A DNA stretch of 64,000 nucleotides from Comamonadaceae bacterium. GTDB taxonomy: Bacteria > Pseudomonadota > Gammaproteobacteria > Burkholderiales > Burkholderiaceae_C. The notes below the pieces were generated by a model. The model made no database searches. It was not told where the DNA came from and saw only the letters and a list, made by a program, of their open reading frames with translations. Shown in pieces: positions 1 to 10,709 of this stretch (positions are counted from its first letter, which is position 1; every line of letters starts with the position of its first letter). The stretch is taken from positions 1-64,000 of the forward strand of contig CANJPU010000006.1 of the NCBI GenBank assembly GCA_947476285.1, read 5' to 3'. The translations under genes were made by a program, and so were the position numbers.

Positions 1-107
1 GCTTCGGGCTACGCCCTTCACAACTCTGCAGCACGGCGCAATCCAGATCGATAAAAAGCGGACAATCTACTTGCTACCAAACCGGACAGTTCTATTTACT
101 GCTGACA
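1..107. mobile_element. End of an IS21-family-like insertion sequence (rest lies left of the window)
   Basis: Two imperfect copies of a terminal repeat are seen: AAGCGGACAATCTACTTGC (56-74) and AACCGGACAGTTCTATTTAC (80-99), and the block closes with TGACA at 103-107. Spaced GGACA-type repeats running out to a terminal CA are characteristic of IS21-type ends, so the element would run leftwards out of the window. In the plus strand the bases before the repeats read open until TAA at 52-54; this may be the tail of the element's last gene (IstB-like), but 17 codons cannot prove it. The target duplication cannot be seen. Confidence 0.5.
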
Positions 108-162
108 GAGCCAAACTATGTAACAAGATCTAATGAACGCCAACTAGTGCGCGTAGACTGGG

Positions 163-168
163 TATAAA
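163..168 (+). promoter_or_regulatory. Candidate -10 box of the protease gene
   Basis: TATAAA at 163-168 is preceded by TG two bases upstream (159-160) and lies 27 bases before the ATG at 196. No good -35 is visible, so this would be a near-extended -10 promoter. It lies between the insertion-sequence end and the protease gene. Confidence 0.35.
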
Positions 169-195
169 TCGTCGCATTTGCAACACCCCTGAGCC

Positions 196-1551
196 ATGTA
201 TGAAATAAGCGGCCCCCTTTCGGCCCCTTACGCGAGCATCTGCTATATCCGGTGCGATTGGCTCGATGGCACTTCCACCCGCGCCTCGGGTGTGGTGGTG
301 GGCGTCAATGATGTGCTCACTGCACTTCATGTTGTCTTCGACCTGGAACACGGCGGCTGGGCGATGCGTATCACCATTGTTCCGGGTGCCGACACCGTGC
401 CATTTCTGACGAAGCCATTTGGCGAATTCACCGACATCGCAAGCCTGAGCAGTCCATCTACCAATTGGGACTTTGATGGTGACGGACTGTTGACGCCAGA
501 CGAATCGCGCGGTGATATGGCTTTGATTGGCCTGCAATCGCGCATTGGAGACACTGCGGGCTGGTTGCCGGTGTCGCAAGTGCCGAATGACTTCAGTGGT
601 GTCATTGCTGGCTACCCAGCCGCCGGCACAGGATTGATGGCTGAGAATATTACTTCTAAAGCAATATTTCAAGACAATGTATATAGCATTAGTTATGGAC
701 TTGGCCCCGGCTCTTCTGGAGGTCCTTTGCTATCGACTGTAGATGGGGTCACGTCGGTTACGGGCGTTTTGTCCAGCGGAGACACTTTACTAAGTCATTC
801 GACTTACTCGGCGCTTTTCGATTCTTCAAATTGGTCATGGCTCCAATCGGCCTTGGTTTCAAACGATGCGTTGTTGAAACCTCAAGGTGCCAACCCCGAC
901 GGCTCGATCGGTCAGGTCTATGCCGGGTCAGCTCTGGCGGAGGCATTTACCGGTACAGCCGGGCGCGACAGATTCGTCGGTGACGGCGGGAACGACTGGA
1001 TCAACGGCGAGCGGGGGGTGGACATTGCGGTTTACTCGGGCGCCATCACAGACTACACGCTCAGTCTGTCGGCCGACCTATTCAAGGTGCAAGACCTCGT
1101 GCCATTGCGCGATGGCACCGACATCCTGCGCGGCATCGAGCGCATCCAGTTCAACGACTTGTCCCTGGCCTTCGATGTCACCGGCAGTGCCGGTCAAGCC
1201 TATCGGCTCTACCAGGCGGTTTTCAACCGCGCGCCCGATTTGGCCGGCTTGGGTTACCAGATGAAAGTGCTGGATGACGGCTGGGCGCTTGTGCAGGTGG
1301 CGCAGAACTTCATCCAAAGTCCTGAATTCGTGCGCACTTACGGCGCCTTGAATGACGGGCAGTTCGTGTCACAACTCTATTGGAATGTGCTGCACCGCTT
1401 GCCCGATGATGATGGCTACGTGTATCACACCAGCAGGCTGGCCAGCGGCCTCGTCTCACGCGCGGACGTGATTCTGGGTTTTTCAGAATCGCCGGAGTTG
1501 CAGCTGGCGCTTGTGGGTGTCACACAAAATGGCATGCCCTATCTACCCTGA
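196..1551 (+). CDS. Trypsin-like serine protease with RTX and DUF4214 modules, probably type I secreted
   Basis: A 451-residue protein. Residues 1-215 look like a chymotrypsin-fold protease: His45 in TALHV, Asp107 in GDMALI and Ser174 in GSSGGP form the expected triad. An EF-hand-like calcium loop (DFDGDGLLTPDE, 92-103) sits just before the catalytic Asp. Residues 253-276 resemble an RTX calcium-binding repeat (GTAGRDRF, GDGGNDW), and about 332-440 matches the DUF4214 type (LYQAVFNRAPD, FIQSPEF). There is no Sec signal peptide, which fits C-terminal type I export as known for RTX proteins. No T1SS genes are nearby. The 3' end overlaps the convergent glycosyltransferase gene by about 30 bases. 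Substrate unknown. Confidence 0.8.
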   Translation: MYEISGPLSAPYASICYIRCDWLDGTSTRASGVVVGVNDVLTALHVVFDLEHGGWAMRITIVPGADTVPFLTKPFGEFTDIASLSSPSTNWDFDGDGLLTPDESRGDMALIGLQSRIGDTAGWLPVSQVPNDFSGVIAGYPAAGTGLMAENITSKAIFQDNVYSISYGLGPGSSGGPLLSTVDGVTSVTGVLSSGDTLLSHSTYSALFDSSNWSWLQSALVSNDALLKPQGANPDGSIGQVYAGSALAEAFTGTAGRDRFVGDGGNDWINGERGVDIAVYSGAITDYTLSLSADLFKVQDLVPLRDGTDILRGIERIQFNDLSLAFDVTGSAGQAYRLYQAVFNRAPDLAGLGYQMKVLDDGWALVQVAQNFIQSPEFVRTYGALNDGQFVSQLYWNVLHRLPDDDGYVYHTSRLASGLVSRADVILGFSESPELQLALVGVTQNGMPYLP

Positions 1552-2668
1552 CCGCCGGACCCAGTCCCATGGCTGAGAGGAGTTCGGCCGTGGCCAGTTG
1601 CCATGGCCTGCTTGAATCAGTGGTGCCGCCATGGAGGCGCTCGTGAGCGAGTGATTGATCCAAGGCGGCATCGAATGCGGTTTGACTCAACTCGCACAAG
1701 CGCACGGACGAGAGCGCACCCAGGCTGGCTGCGACCTGGCGGTGCACCTCGGTGTCGCTTGCAATGACTTGCGCGCCTGCCCCGGCTGCCTCGGCCAGCG
1801 GAAGACCATAGCCCTCGTTCGACGATGGGTACAGCACTGCGCGTGCATGGCCATAGCACCACTGCAGTTGCGCGTCGGTGCACTCGGGCAACCAGAATAG
1901 CTGGTGGTTCCATTGCGGCATGCGTGCCATTGAGTCGATGAGATCTTGCATCATCCAGCCGTGCTGGCCAATGAACAGGCAGCCCAGGTTGCGGCCCATG
2001 CGCCATTGCCGCTGCATTGCATTGAGTGTCAGGCGATGATTCTTGCGCGGCTCCAGGGTGCCCACCTGAAGCACGAAGGGCGTGCGTCCATCGCGCCAGG
2101 TGGCGGGCAGGCATGGAGCGATCGGTTCACCCGTCCACACCTGGTGGCCGGGTGCCACCACCATCGCTGCATCGCCGCTCAAGCCCTGGGCATGCATCCA
2201 GGCCGCAAGGCGAGCTTGCACCGATGCGCAAAGGCAGACGATGCGCTGAGCACGCGGCAGCACACAGCGCAGATAGCGCTCAAAACGCTCGCCCACGCCC
2301 GGTGGAAACCAATGCGGCATGTCCAGTGACAACAGGTCATAGACCACCAGTGTGATCTGAGCGTCACTGGCCAGCAAGGCATCCAGCGCAGACCACGCGC
2401 CGGTGTGCCAGAAGCGGTCGGCTAACAGCACATGGCTGTCGCGGCCAAAGTCGGGTTTGCCTTGAGCCAATGGCACAGGTGGCAGCCCTTCCAGCGGATG
2501 CGTGGGCAATTGTGCGAGGCAAGACCAGCCATCGGCCTGCGCATGCAGTCCGCTGACGTGCTCATGGCCCAACAGGGCCTGCGCATGGCGCAGGGTGCGG
2601 CGAACATAGCGCTGAATGCCCGTGTAGTGGCCGCAGGCGGCGGTATGACCGCAATCGATATAGAGCAC
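1520..2668 (-). CDS. Glycosyltransferase, GT4 type
   Basis: A 382-residue GT-B fold transferase, last gene of the minus-strand polysaccharide operon. The donor-binding half is clear: VGTLEPRKN around 202-210 and the EX7E motif EGYGLPLAE with Glu285 and Glu293. The N-terminus (TGIQRYVR) resembles the third domain of the protein encoded just upstream, so the two probably share an origin by duplication. The start is GTG at 2668, 13 bases after the stop of the upstream gene. Sugar donor and acceptor cannot be read from the sequence; with manC in the operon a GDP-mannose-derived donor is plausible. Confidence 0.85.
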   Translation of the reverse strand: MLYIDCGHTAACGHYTGIQRYVRRTLRHAQALLGHEHVSGLHAQADGWSCLAQLPTHPLEGLPPVPLAQGKPDFGRDSHVLLADRFWHTGAWSALDALLASDAQITLVVYDLLSLDMPHWFPPGVGERFERYLRCVLPRAQRIVCLCASVQARLAAWMHAQGLSGDAAMVVAPGHQVWTGEPIAPCLPATWRDGRTPFVLQVGTLEPRKNHRLTLNAMQRQWRMGRNLGCLFIGQHGWMMQDLIDSMARMPQWNHQLFWLPECTDAQLQWCYGHARAVLYPSSNEGYGLPLAEAAGAGAQVIASDTEVHRQVAASLGALSSVRLCELSQTAFDAALDQSLAHERLHGGTTDSSRPWQLATAELLSAMGLGPAVRVDRACHFV

Positions 2669-2681
2669 GCGGCTTGGCAGT

Positions 2682-5600
2682 TCAGAGCGAAGAGGAGGGC
2701 GCCGAAGGAGTCAGCCGATCCTGCTGCAACTCGATCAGCTTGTGTTTGAGCTGATTCGCGCTCTCGTTCCAGGTCAGCCAGGGCATGCCACGGGATCTGG
2801 GGTGGCGATCTTCCCGATAGAGCGCCAGCCAGTTCGACAAGGTGTCGGCCAGTGCCTGCGGCTGGTCATCTGAAAAATAATAAGCGTGAGAGCCCGCCAC
2901 TTCTTGAAAGACGGGCAAACCGCGCGCGATCACTGGCAGACCCAGCTGCGCGGCTTCGACCAACGGCAGACCAAAGCCTTCACCCGTGGACGCGGCAATC
3001 AGGCATGCGCAAGCGCGGTACACCTGTTGCAAGAACTCATCGCTGCAGTCTTCCAGCCAGAACAATTGACTGCCCAGTTCGGGGTGCGAGCGAAGTGCCG
3101 CCGCAAGCGTATCCACCATCCATCCGGTTCGCCCCGAAATCACCAAGGTAGCTTCTTCGCCGCGTGCCCATAGGGCCTCGAACGCAGCAAGCACCTTCGC
3201 GTGGCTCTTGCGCGGCTCCAGTGTGCCAACCATCAGAAACGCCGGCCGGCGAGCGAGCGCAGCCAACAGGTCATCGGCCTGCGGCGGCAGCCCCAGCGTG
3301 GGCAGAGAATGGGCGAGGTCAGCGCCCAGATGCACCGCAGCGATGCGGGGTGTGCTTTGCTCTGGGCCTTGTGCGCGCGTTTCGCTCAGCCACAAGGCCA
3401 GGTCAGCGGCCACCGCCTGTGAGATGCACACTGCAAGGTCGGCGCAGGCCACGACATTGAGCCAAGCCTCATGGTGCATCTGCGCGCCCGGGGTGAAGCA
3501 CTGCGGCATGCGAACGGGTAGAAGGTCGTAGACCATGAAGGCCAGGTTCACGCCGCGGCCGGGCAAGGCCTTGAGAAACGAGGCCTGTGCAGCCACCACA
3601 TGCGGCTGAAGGTCCAGGCAGAAGAAGAGATCGCCCGACACTGGCTGCACTTGCATGTCCAGGCTTGTGTTCCCGTATCCCGCGTCCACCAGCTTGATTG
3701 AGCCCAAGGCAAGCATGTAGTCGCGTGCCAGTGTGTAGCCCGGCTCTTCCCGGCTGGCACGCACCGGCACCACGCTGGTGTCAGATGGTGGATGCAAGAG
3801 CAGTTCAATCAGATAGTTCTTCACGACGCGCTGAATGCCCGAGCGCGCGTCGCGCTGCGCCAGTTCGGAGATGTCGATGAACCATCGCCGCTGGCCGGCA
3901 CGCCCGCCGGCGGCAGCACAAATGGCTGCCCAGGCCATTGCCGCCTCCCCCTGCGCTGGCAAACTGAGCTGCATCAGGCCCAGGTCGTCCACGCGGGGAT
4001 GGGGAGACGATGGCGCAGCGGTACCGTCGGCCGGGGTCACATGACACCACAAGTCGCCTCTTTGCAGTTCGACATGCTCATCGCTCAGAACACCCGCAGG
4101 GCAAGCCAGTTGCGCAAGCAGGTACTGGCTGGCGTAGCGCCAGTGTCCGTCCGGGTCTTGATAGACCGGTTCAACTCGCCAACCGGCAAGAGGCTTGTCC
4201 AGCAGTTGACGCACCAGTGACGGCAGCGCGGCAGGAGCGGCGCTGCGGATGCACGCGCTGATATCCACGCACAACTGCCGGGCCGGTTTGCGTTCGGGCA
4301 TGTTGCAGGCAAGCGCACTGGATACCGTGTTGATCAGGTCAGGATCTGGCGAGTCGATCAAGGCGCAAGCAAGCTCGTCCTCTATCGCGCGGCTGGAGCC
4401 GGCACCGCGTTGGCAGAAGTCTTCAATGGCCTGCGCATAGGCCTGTGCGCAGGCAGCCGGCGCATGCACGCTGTGAACCATGGCGCGCGCCCGAGCGCCA
4501 ATTGCCTGACGCTTGATCGGGTCGCGCCATAGGCTCTCCAGTGCGCCAGCCAACTCGGCGTCGCGAAAATCCGGGGACAGCAGCCACACAGCCTGAGGAT
4601 CGAGGTCGGCCATGGAGCCCTCGCGGTTGGCGATGGTGGGCAGGCCGTGGTTCATGCAGTCAAGCACTGCGGCAGAGGTCTCGCCGCGCGATAGGGTGCG
4701 CAACTGCACCGCCATGTCCGCGGCGGCCAAGTAGTCGCGGTATGCATCGTTGTCAATCCAGCCGGTCACCCGGACGTTGCCGGGGTGGATAGCCAATTCG
4801 CTTTGCAGTGCCTTGCCGTAGGCGCTGGGAGATGGCTCGCCAACGAACAGCAGTTGGCAATTTTCCGATGCGGCCAGCGCGCTGCTGCGCCAGGCCCGCA
4901 GAAGGCGATGGTTGGCCTTGATCGGCCCCATCAGGCCGAAGCTGCACACGATGAATGCATCGGTAGGCAGGCCCAGTCGCGCCCTGGCCTGCGCCCGGTC
5001 GCTTGCCGCCGCGGGGGTGCGCAGCAAGGGAACCAGTGCCCAGTCTTTCGCAAATTCAGGGCCATACCACTCGCGCGCAAGCCGCAGCGCATATTGCGAA
5101 TGAACAATCACGCCCTGCGCTTGCCGCAACACTTTGAAATTGGCGGGGTAGGCGTAGATCACTTGCGCAAGATCGCTCGCGCTATAGCGCTGCGCCAGCG
5201 CATGCCAGCCGTGCGATTCGTAAAGAGCGCGCGACAGGTGCGGCCCGGCTTGGCCGCGCCCTTCATGATGGGACATCAGGCCGCTGAGATAGAAGTCGTG
5301 CAGTACCACCACGCCCGGATGGCGCTCCAACAGCGGGAACATATAGGCGTGGTAGGAGGAATTGCCGAACTGGTAGAGCACCCTGTCGTAGATATGGCCG
5401 TGTTCCAGAAACCATTGTGCGCTGCGTTGCGCGCGGAAGGTGCCGGCAGGTGGCGCCTGAAGATCTGGCTGGTCCAGGATCAAGTCGATGTCGTAGTAGC
5501 GGGACAATTCGGGCAGCAGTTCGGCGCTGGAATCGGCGATGCCGCTTCGCTGCGGCGGCATGGGCGTCACGAAGGCAAGCCGTGGCTTGCCCGCTTGCGT

Positions 5601-6872
5601 CGGCACGGCCGGTCCTGGCAAACGCGCTACCGTGAGTTCCATTGCGCTAAGCGCTGCCCGTGCAGATGCATCCCAGCTGAATTGCTTCGCACGTTCAAGT
5701 CCGTGGGCCACCAGGCTTGCGCGCAAGGCATCATCTTGCAGGCATTCAAGAATTTTGGCGGTGATGGCCTCCTGCGATCGGGCATCGAACATCGCATCGG
5801 CGCGGCCGATCACCTCCGGGATGCTGCTGCTGTCAGAGCCGATGACGGGCGCGCCGCAGCCCATGGCCTCCAGTGCGGGAAGGCCAAAGCCTTCGTGGCG
5901 AGAGGGAAAGACGAACAGCTTGCACAGGCGATAAAGGTCCAGCAGATCATCATCTGCGACAAAGCCGGTGAGCACGGCCTCACCCGTCGCCAGGCCGTAG
6001 CCGAGCATCAATTGCTCGATCCGGGACCGATCCGAGTCCAGGACTGAGCACACAATCGCCAACTGATGAGCCTGACGTTGTGCCTTCGGCAATGCGGCCC
6101 ACGCCGCGATCAGCCCTTCCACATTCTTGCGGTGATCAATACCGCCGGTGTACATGACAAATGGTTTGGTAAGCCCGAGGCGCTCGCGCAGTTGCGCCTC
6201 GCGTGCGGGCTCCACATGGCCGGGCGTGAAATGCGCATCAGCGGCCGAAGAGATGTTGACCACCCGATGCTCGGGCAGCGCCAGTCGGTCTATGCCTTCG
6301 CGCCGCGACGATTCAGAGATGGCCAGGCACAGATCCGCGCGTTCCAGGCTGGCGATCTTGTCTGCGTATTCAAGCCGAGCCTGTTCCGTCGGCAGATAAT
6401 GCTGCGGATAGATGTGGGGTATCAGGTCGTAAAGCGTGACGGCCACGGCCATGCGATGCCGGCCCTTGTGAATGCTGCTCACCGAAAACGCGCTGCTCTC
6501 GAACAGACTGGCCACATGCACGATATCGGGTTCAAGGCTGGCCAGAAAAGCTTCCCGCATCAGCTCCGCGGTTGCCCGATGTGTCGGCGACCGGTTGGTG
6601 TGCACTGGCGGTACGGTCGCGTGCCACACATGGATGTCGCTCTGCGCGATCACGCCGTCGAAGGTCTTGCGCAAAGGGGCGATGGTGTCGGCGAACATGC
6701 CGTTGAGTGCGATCAATATCTCGTGCTCGCCTCGATGGCGCAGCATGGCTTTGGCCAGCGCGATGGAATAGCGGCCAATGCCACGATGCCTGGAGCCAGG
6801 CGATTGAGCCGCTTGTAAGTCGATGACGATGCGCAAGTCAGGTCCCGTCGGTGGATGAGTCGTTCGCGGCAT
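2682..6872 (-). CDS. Three-domain glycosyltransferase (GT4-GT4-GT4)
   Basis: A 1396-residue protein with three GT-B transferase units in a row. Domain 1 (about 14-405) has RGIGRYS, GGIDHRKN and EX7E (EGFGLPALE, Glu327/Glu335). Domain 2 (about 430-820) starts at RLAFVTPMPPQRSGIA and has RGETSAAVLD in place of the usual EX7E site (Asp738 at the second position, Gly730 at the first). Domain 3 (about 995-1385) has SGIQRV, VGTLEPRKS and EGFGLPLVE (Glu1298/Glu1306). Multi-domain transferases of this kind polymerise mannan or rhamnan O-antigens in ABC-dependent systems (WbdA, WbpX/Y/Z families). The start overlaps the upstream methyltransferase gene by 35 bases, so translation is probably coupled. 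Confidence 0.9.
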   Translation of the reverse strand: MPRTTHPPTGPDLRIVIDLQAAQSPGSRHRGIGRYSIALAKAMLRHRGEHEILIALNGMFADTIAPLRKTFDGVIAQSDIHVWHATVPPVHTNRSPTHRATAELMREAFLASLEPDIVHVASLFESSAFSVSSIHKGRHRMAVAVTLYDLIPHIYPQHYLPTEQARLEYADKIASLERADLCLAISESSRREGIDRLALPEHRVVNISSAADAHFTPGHVEPAREAQLRERLGLTKPFVMYTGGIDHRKNVEGLIAAWAALPKAQRQAHQLAIVCSVLDSDRSRIEQLMLGYGLATGEAVLTGFVADDDLLDLYRLCKLFVFPSRHEGFGLPALEAMGCGAPVIGSDSSSIPEVIGRADAMFDARSQEAITAKILECLQDDALRASLVAHGLERAKQFSWDASARAALSAMELTVARLPGPAVPTQAGKPRLAFVTPMPPQRSGIADSSAELLPELSRYYDIDLILDQPDLQAPPAGTFRAQRSAQWFLEHGHIYDRVLYQFGNSSYHAYMFPLLERHPGVVVLHDFYLSGLMSHHEGRGQAGPHLSRALYESHGWHALAQRYSASDLAQVIYAYPANFKVLRQAQGVIVHSQYALRLAREWYGPEFAKDWALVPLLRTPAAASDRAQARARLGLPTDAFIVCSFGLMGPIKANHRLLRAWRSSALAASENCQLLFVGEPSPSAYGKALQSELAIHPGNVRVTGWIDNDAYRDYLAAADMAVQLRTLSRGETSAAVLDCMNHGLPTIANREGSMADLDPQAVWLLSPDFRDAELAGALESLWRDPIKRQAIGARARAMVHSVHAPAACAQAYAQAIEDFCQRGAGSSRAIEDELACALIDSPDPDLINTVSSALACNMPERKPARQLCVDISACIRSAAPAALPSLVRQLLDKPLAGWRVEPVYQDPDGHWRYASQYLLAQLACPAGVLSDEHVELQRGDLWCHVTPADGTAAPSSPHPRVDDLGLMQLSLPAQGEAAMAWAAICAAAGGRAGQRRWFIDISELAQRDARSGIQRVVKNYLIELLLHPPSDTSVVPVRASREEPGYTLARDYMLALGSIKLVDAGYGNTSLDMQVQPVSGDLFFCLDLQPHVVAAQASFLKALPGRGVNLAFMVYDLLPVRMPQCFTPGAQMHHEAWLNVVACADLAVCISQAVAADLALWLSETRAQGPEQSTPRIAAVHLGADLAHSLPTLGLPPQADDLLAALARRPAFLMVGTLEPRKSHAKVLAAFEALWARGEEATLVISGRTGWMVDTLAAALRSHPELGSQLFWLEDCSDEFLQQVYRACACLIAASTGEGFGLPLVEAAQLGLPVIARGLPVFQEVAGSHAYYFSDDQPQALADTLSNWLALYREDRHPRSRGMPWLTWNESANQLKHKLIELQQDRLTPSAPSSSL

Positions 6873-8160
6873 TGGCCGAACGTGTGGTCATGGCCCAGGC
6901 CAGCCGGTCGCGGGTGCGTTGCGCTGCCGCAGTCAGTATGGGTGGCGCCTGAGGCGCTGACGACGTTTCGGGCCTTCTCAGCCACGCGCTCAGCCTGCGC
7001 GCTGGCCTGCCCAGGCCCATCGCTTGAACGCTGCCCCATGCCATGCGCCGCGCCGCTGGGTGGCGGTTCAGCAGGCTCATTGTCATGCGCGCGCCTCCCA
7101 GCGCTGCACTGCGCGCAATCCCACCCGGCCCTCGGGTCGCCAGAGCCAGCCGCAGGCTGCCCAGCCAGCGAACAGGGCGCGTCAGACGCCAGGAGGTGCT
7201 TTGATGTATGTCCTGCAGTTGCCTGTGCGACTGCAGCAGTTGGGTTTGCAATGTGGTGAGCTGAGTTAACACCAGGTGGGTGAGTTTGTGCTCGGCCTGC
7301 GCCATCTGATCCAGAGTACGCGCGCTGGCCGCCTGTGCCGCTAGAGCCGCTTGCCGTGCCGCTTCGGCAACAGATTGGGCATGGTGCATGCGGCTTCCCA
7401 ACTGACGTTCATGACGCTCGGCCAGCTCGTTGAGCGAGACGCCATGTTGCTGCGAGAAGGCAAGGTCCAGGGCAAGTGCGCCAGCATGCCCGTTCAACTG
7501 GGCGCCGACATCCTTTTGGGCGACGACCGCAAAGTCAGGACTGACCCCCGCAACCACATCCAACAGCGTTACCATGCCGTGGCCGCGCAGGCCGGGGCCT
7601 TCCTGCAGGCGAAGGATCGTGGTGCGTGAAAAGCCGTGGAACCGGGGCAGAAACTCCAGCAACAGAGGCGGCAGCGGCCTCTGATGTGTTGGGTCTAGGT
7701 AAAAACCGGAGGTCCCCACAGCCAGGTTTTCCGGGTTTGGGGTCTCCAGAATCAGCAGGCCGCCCGGGCGCAGCACGCGCAGCGCCTGCCTGATGAGTGT
7801 TTCCAGTGTGGCGAAGGGCAGATGCTCGGCGATGTGAAAGCCCGTGACAACGCACTGGCTTTCATCGGGCAGTTCTGCGAGAAATGTGATCGCGTCGCCC
7901 AGGTGCACATCCAGGCCGAGTTGGCGGCAGGCGGCCAGCATGCCCACGTCAAGATCGACGCCCTGCGCCGCGATGGCCTCGCGGCGCATCAGCCCCAGCC
8001 ACTCGCCACGCCCGCAGCCCAGATCGACGACGCTCGCACCGGGATGCATTTGCGCCACCGCGCGCACAAAGGGCAGGTACACGGTCAGGCGCGACTCGAT
8101 CAGCTCGCGCGAGCCGCGGTGCAAATCCTCGAAGGCGCGATAGAAGGTTTCCGCGCTCAT
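6838..8160 (-). CDS. SAM methyltransferase with coiled coil, WbdD-like chain-capping candidate
   Basis: A 440-residue protein. Residues 20-225 form a class I SAM methyltransferase: VVDLGCGRGEWL (44-55) is the SAM-binding loop, with FHIAEHLPF and the ETPNPENL...FYLDPTHQRPLPP block typical of polysaccharide-cluster methyltransferases. Residues about 238-320 are rich in Gln, Ala and Leu with heptad-like spacing, predicting a coiled coil, followed by TSWRLTRPVRWLG and a basic tail. In E. coli O9a, WbdD caps the chain end and uses a coiled coil as a length ruler; this protein has the same plan but no visible kinase domain. It overlaps the acyltransferase gene by 4 bases (ATGA). Confidence 0.8.
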   Translation of the reverse strand: MSAETFYRAFEDLHRGSRELIESRLTVYLPFVRAVAQMHPGASVVDLGCGRGEWLGLMRREAIAAQGVDLDVGMLAACRQLGLDVHLGDAITFLAELPDESQCVVTGFHIAEHLPFATLETLIRQALRVLRPGGLLILETPNPENLAVGTSGFYLDPTHQRPLPPLLLEFLPRFHGFSRTTILRLQEGPGLRGHGMVTLLDVVAGVSPDFAVVAQKDVGAQLNGHAGALALDLAFSQQHGVSLNELAERHERQLGSRMHHAQSVAEAARQAALAAQAASARTLDQMAQAEHKLTHLVLTQLTTLQTQLLQSHRQLQDIHQSTSWRLTRPVRWLGSLRLALATRGPGGIARSAALGGARMTMSLLNRHPAARRMAWGSVQAMGLGRPARRLSAWLRRPETSSAPQAPPILTAAAQRTRDRLAWAMTTRSANAANDSSTDGT

Positions 8161-8670
8161 GCCTTGTCTTCTTTCGCGTCTTGCGTCGGCGCCGCGGCGT
8201 CGATGCGTCGGATGGGCCGAGCCGGCACGCCGCCGTAGATCCAGCCCGCCTGAACGTCGCCAGAGACCACAGCGCCGGCCGCGATCACAGCATTCTTGCC
8301 AATATGGCAGGGCCCGATCACAGTGACGTTGGAGCCAAGCCAGACCCCGCTGCCCACGACGATGTCGCGGCCATCCTGTGGCACCGCAGCCTGCCGGTCA
8401 AATCCGGTGCGGGCGGGGTCGTGATGACCGGTCAACAGGCACACGCCGTGGCCGCAAAATGCGAAGTCTTCCAGGCTTACACAGCCAGATGTGGTGTTGA
8501 TCAGCGCGTCGTTGAGCACCACATCTTGCCCCATGGTCACGCGCGCCGGATCCCCAAAGATGCGGTGCATGCGAAGCAACTGGTCGCCGATGTGGTGATA
8601 CGGCTCATCGCCCGGCATCAAAGCCAATGCGTTGAGTCCGAGAAAGCGTTGCACGCGATGGCGCATCCGC

Positions 8671-8690
<20 letters not shown>
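8157..8690 (-). CDS. Left-handed beta-helix (hexapeptide) acyltransferase
   Basis: A 177-residue WbbJ/LbH-type acyltransferase, expected to O- or N-acetylate a sugar using acetyl-CoA. Hexapeptide repeats are visible in VVGSGVWLGSNVTVIGPCHIG and KNAVIAAGAVVSG, followed by the typical YGGVPARPIR end. HHIGDQLLRMHRIFG and CLLTGHHDP are N-terminal family features. I chose the tandem ATG at 8690; the frame stays open to a TTG at 8708, which would overlap wzt by 38 bases instead of 20. It sits between the exporter ATPase and the methyltransferase, so it may decorate the exported glycan. Confidence 0.85.
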
Positions 8691-9917
<1,227 letters not shown>

Positions 9918-9918
<1 letters not shown>

Positions 9919-10709
9919 CAGAGCTCGTCCACCAGCTCGCCGCTGTGTCGGCGAAACAGCCGCATGCCCAGCGCGCACAGCAAGAGCGCCAGCAGCAGCA
10001 CTGGCAGCAGCCCCATCCATTGCGGCCAACGGCCATGCACCAGAATGTCCTGGCTGGCACCTATCAGCCGCGCCATTGGATTCCAGTGCATGTAATCGGC
10101 CAAGGGTGCCGGAAGAATGCTGGCCGGATACACGATGGGTGTGAGCCAGAACCAGAACTGCATGAAGATGGAAAAGAACTGCCCGACGTCGCGAAAGAAC
10201 ACATTCAGGATGCCCAGCGTCACCCCCAGACCGATCGCGAACAACACCATCACTGCCAGTGTCGGCAGCAGGGCAAGGAACACCAGCCCCGGAAAATTTC
10301 CGCTTGCAATCAGAAAGACCGTGAAAAGAGAAAACACGATGACAAAGTTAAGCACGGCATTGGCCACCACTGTCACAGGTAGGCTCATGCGCGGGAAATT
10401 GAGCTTCTTGAGCAGTGTGGCATTCTCCAGAAACACCGTTTGCGCCCGGGTGACGATTTCCGCGAACAAGCCCCAGGTCAGTACGCCCGCGCACAGGTAG
10501 ATGCTGTAGGCCATGGTGTTGTCCACCCCGGGCAGGCGCGCGCGCATCACCTGCGAGAAGATCACGGTGTAGACCACGATCATCGCCAGCGGGTTGAGGA
10601 TGGTCCAGGCAGCTCCCAGCAGGGAATTCTGATAGCGCGATTCAAACTCGCGCCGGACGCTACCGAGAATGAACCCTCGGTAGGCCCACAATGCCTTGAG
10701 CATGGTCAT
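9918..10709 (-). CDS. wzm: Polysaccharide ABC exporter permease
   Basis: A 263-residue ABC-2 type inner-membrane protein with about six hydrophobic segments. FESRYQNSLLGAAWTILNPL near the N-terminus is the amphipathic entry motif typical of Wzm/TagG/KpsM permeases. It pairs with Wzt to move the lipid-linked polysaccharide across the inner membrane. It starts inside the stop of manC (TGATG at 10707-10711) and ends inside the start of wzt, so the three are co-translated. An alternative ATG lies two codons in (10703). Confidence 0.92.

Noticed and set aside
4785..6047. Long open frame on the plus strand opposite the triple glycosyltransferase (420 codons)
   Set aside because: It is the shadow of a strongly coding minus-strand gene; it has no domain, and long antisense frames are common in high-GC DNA.
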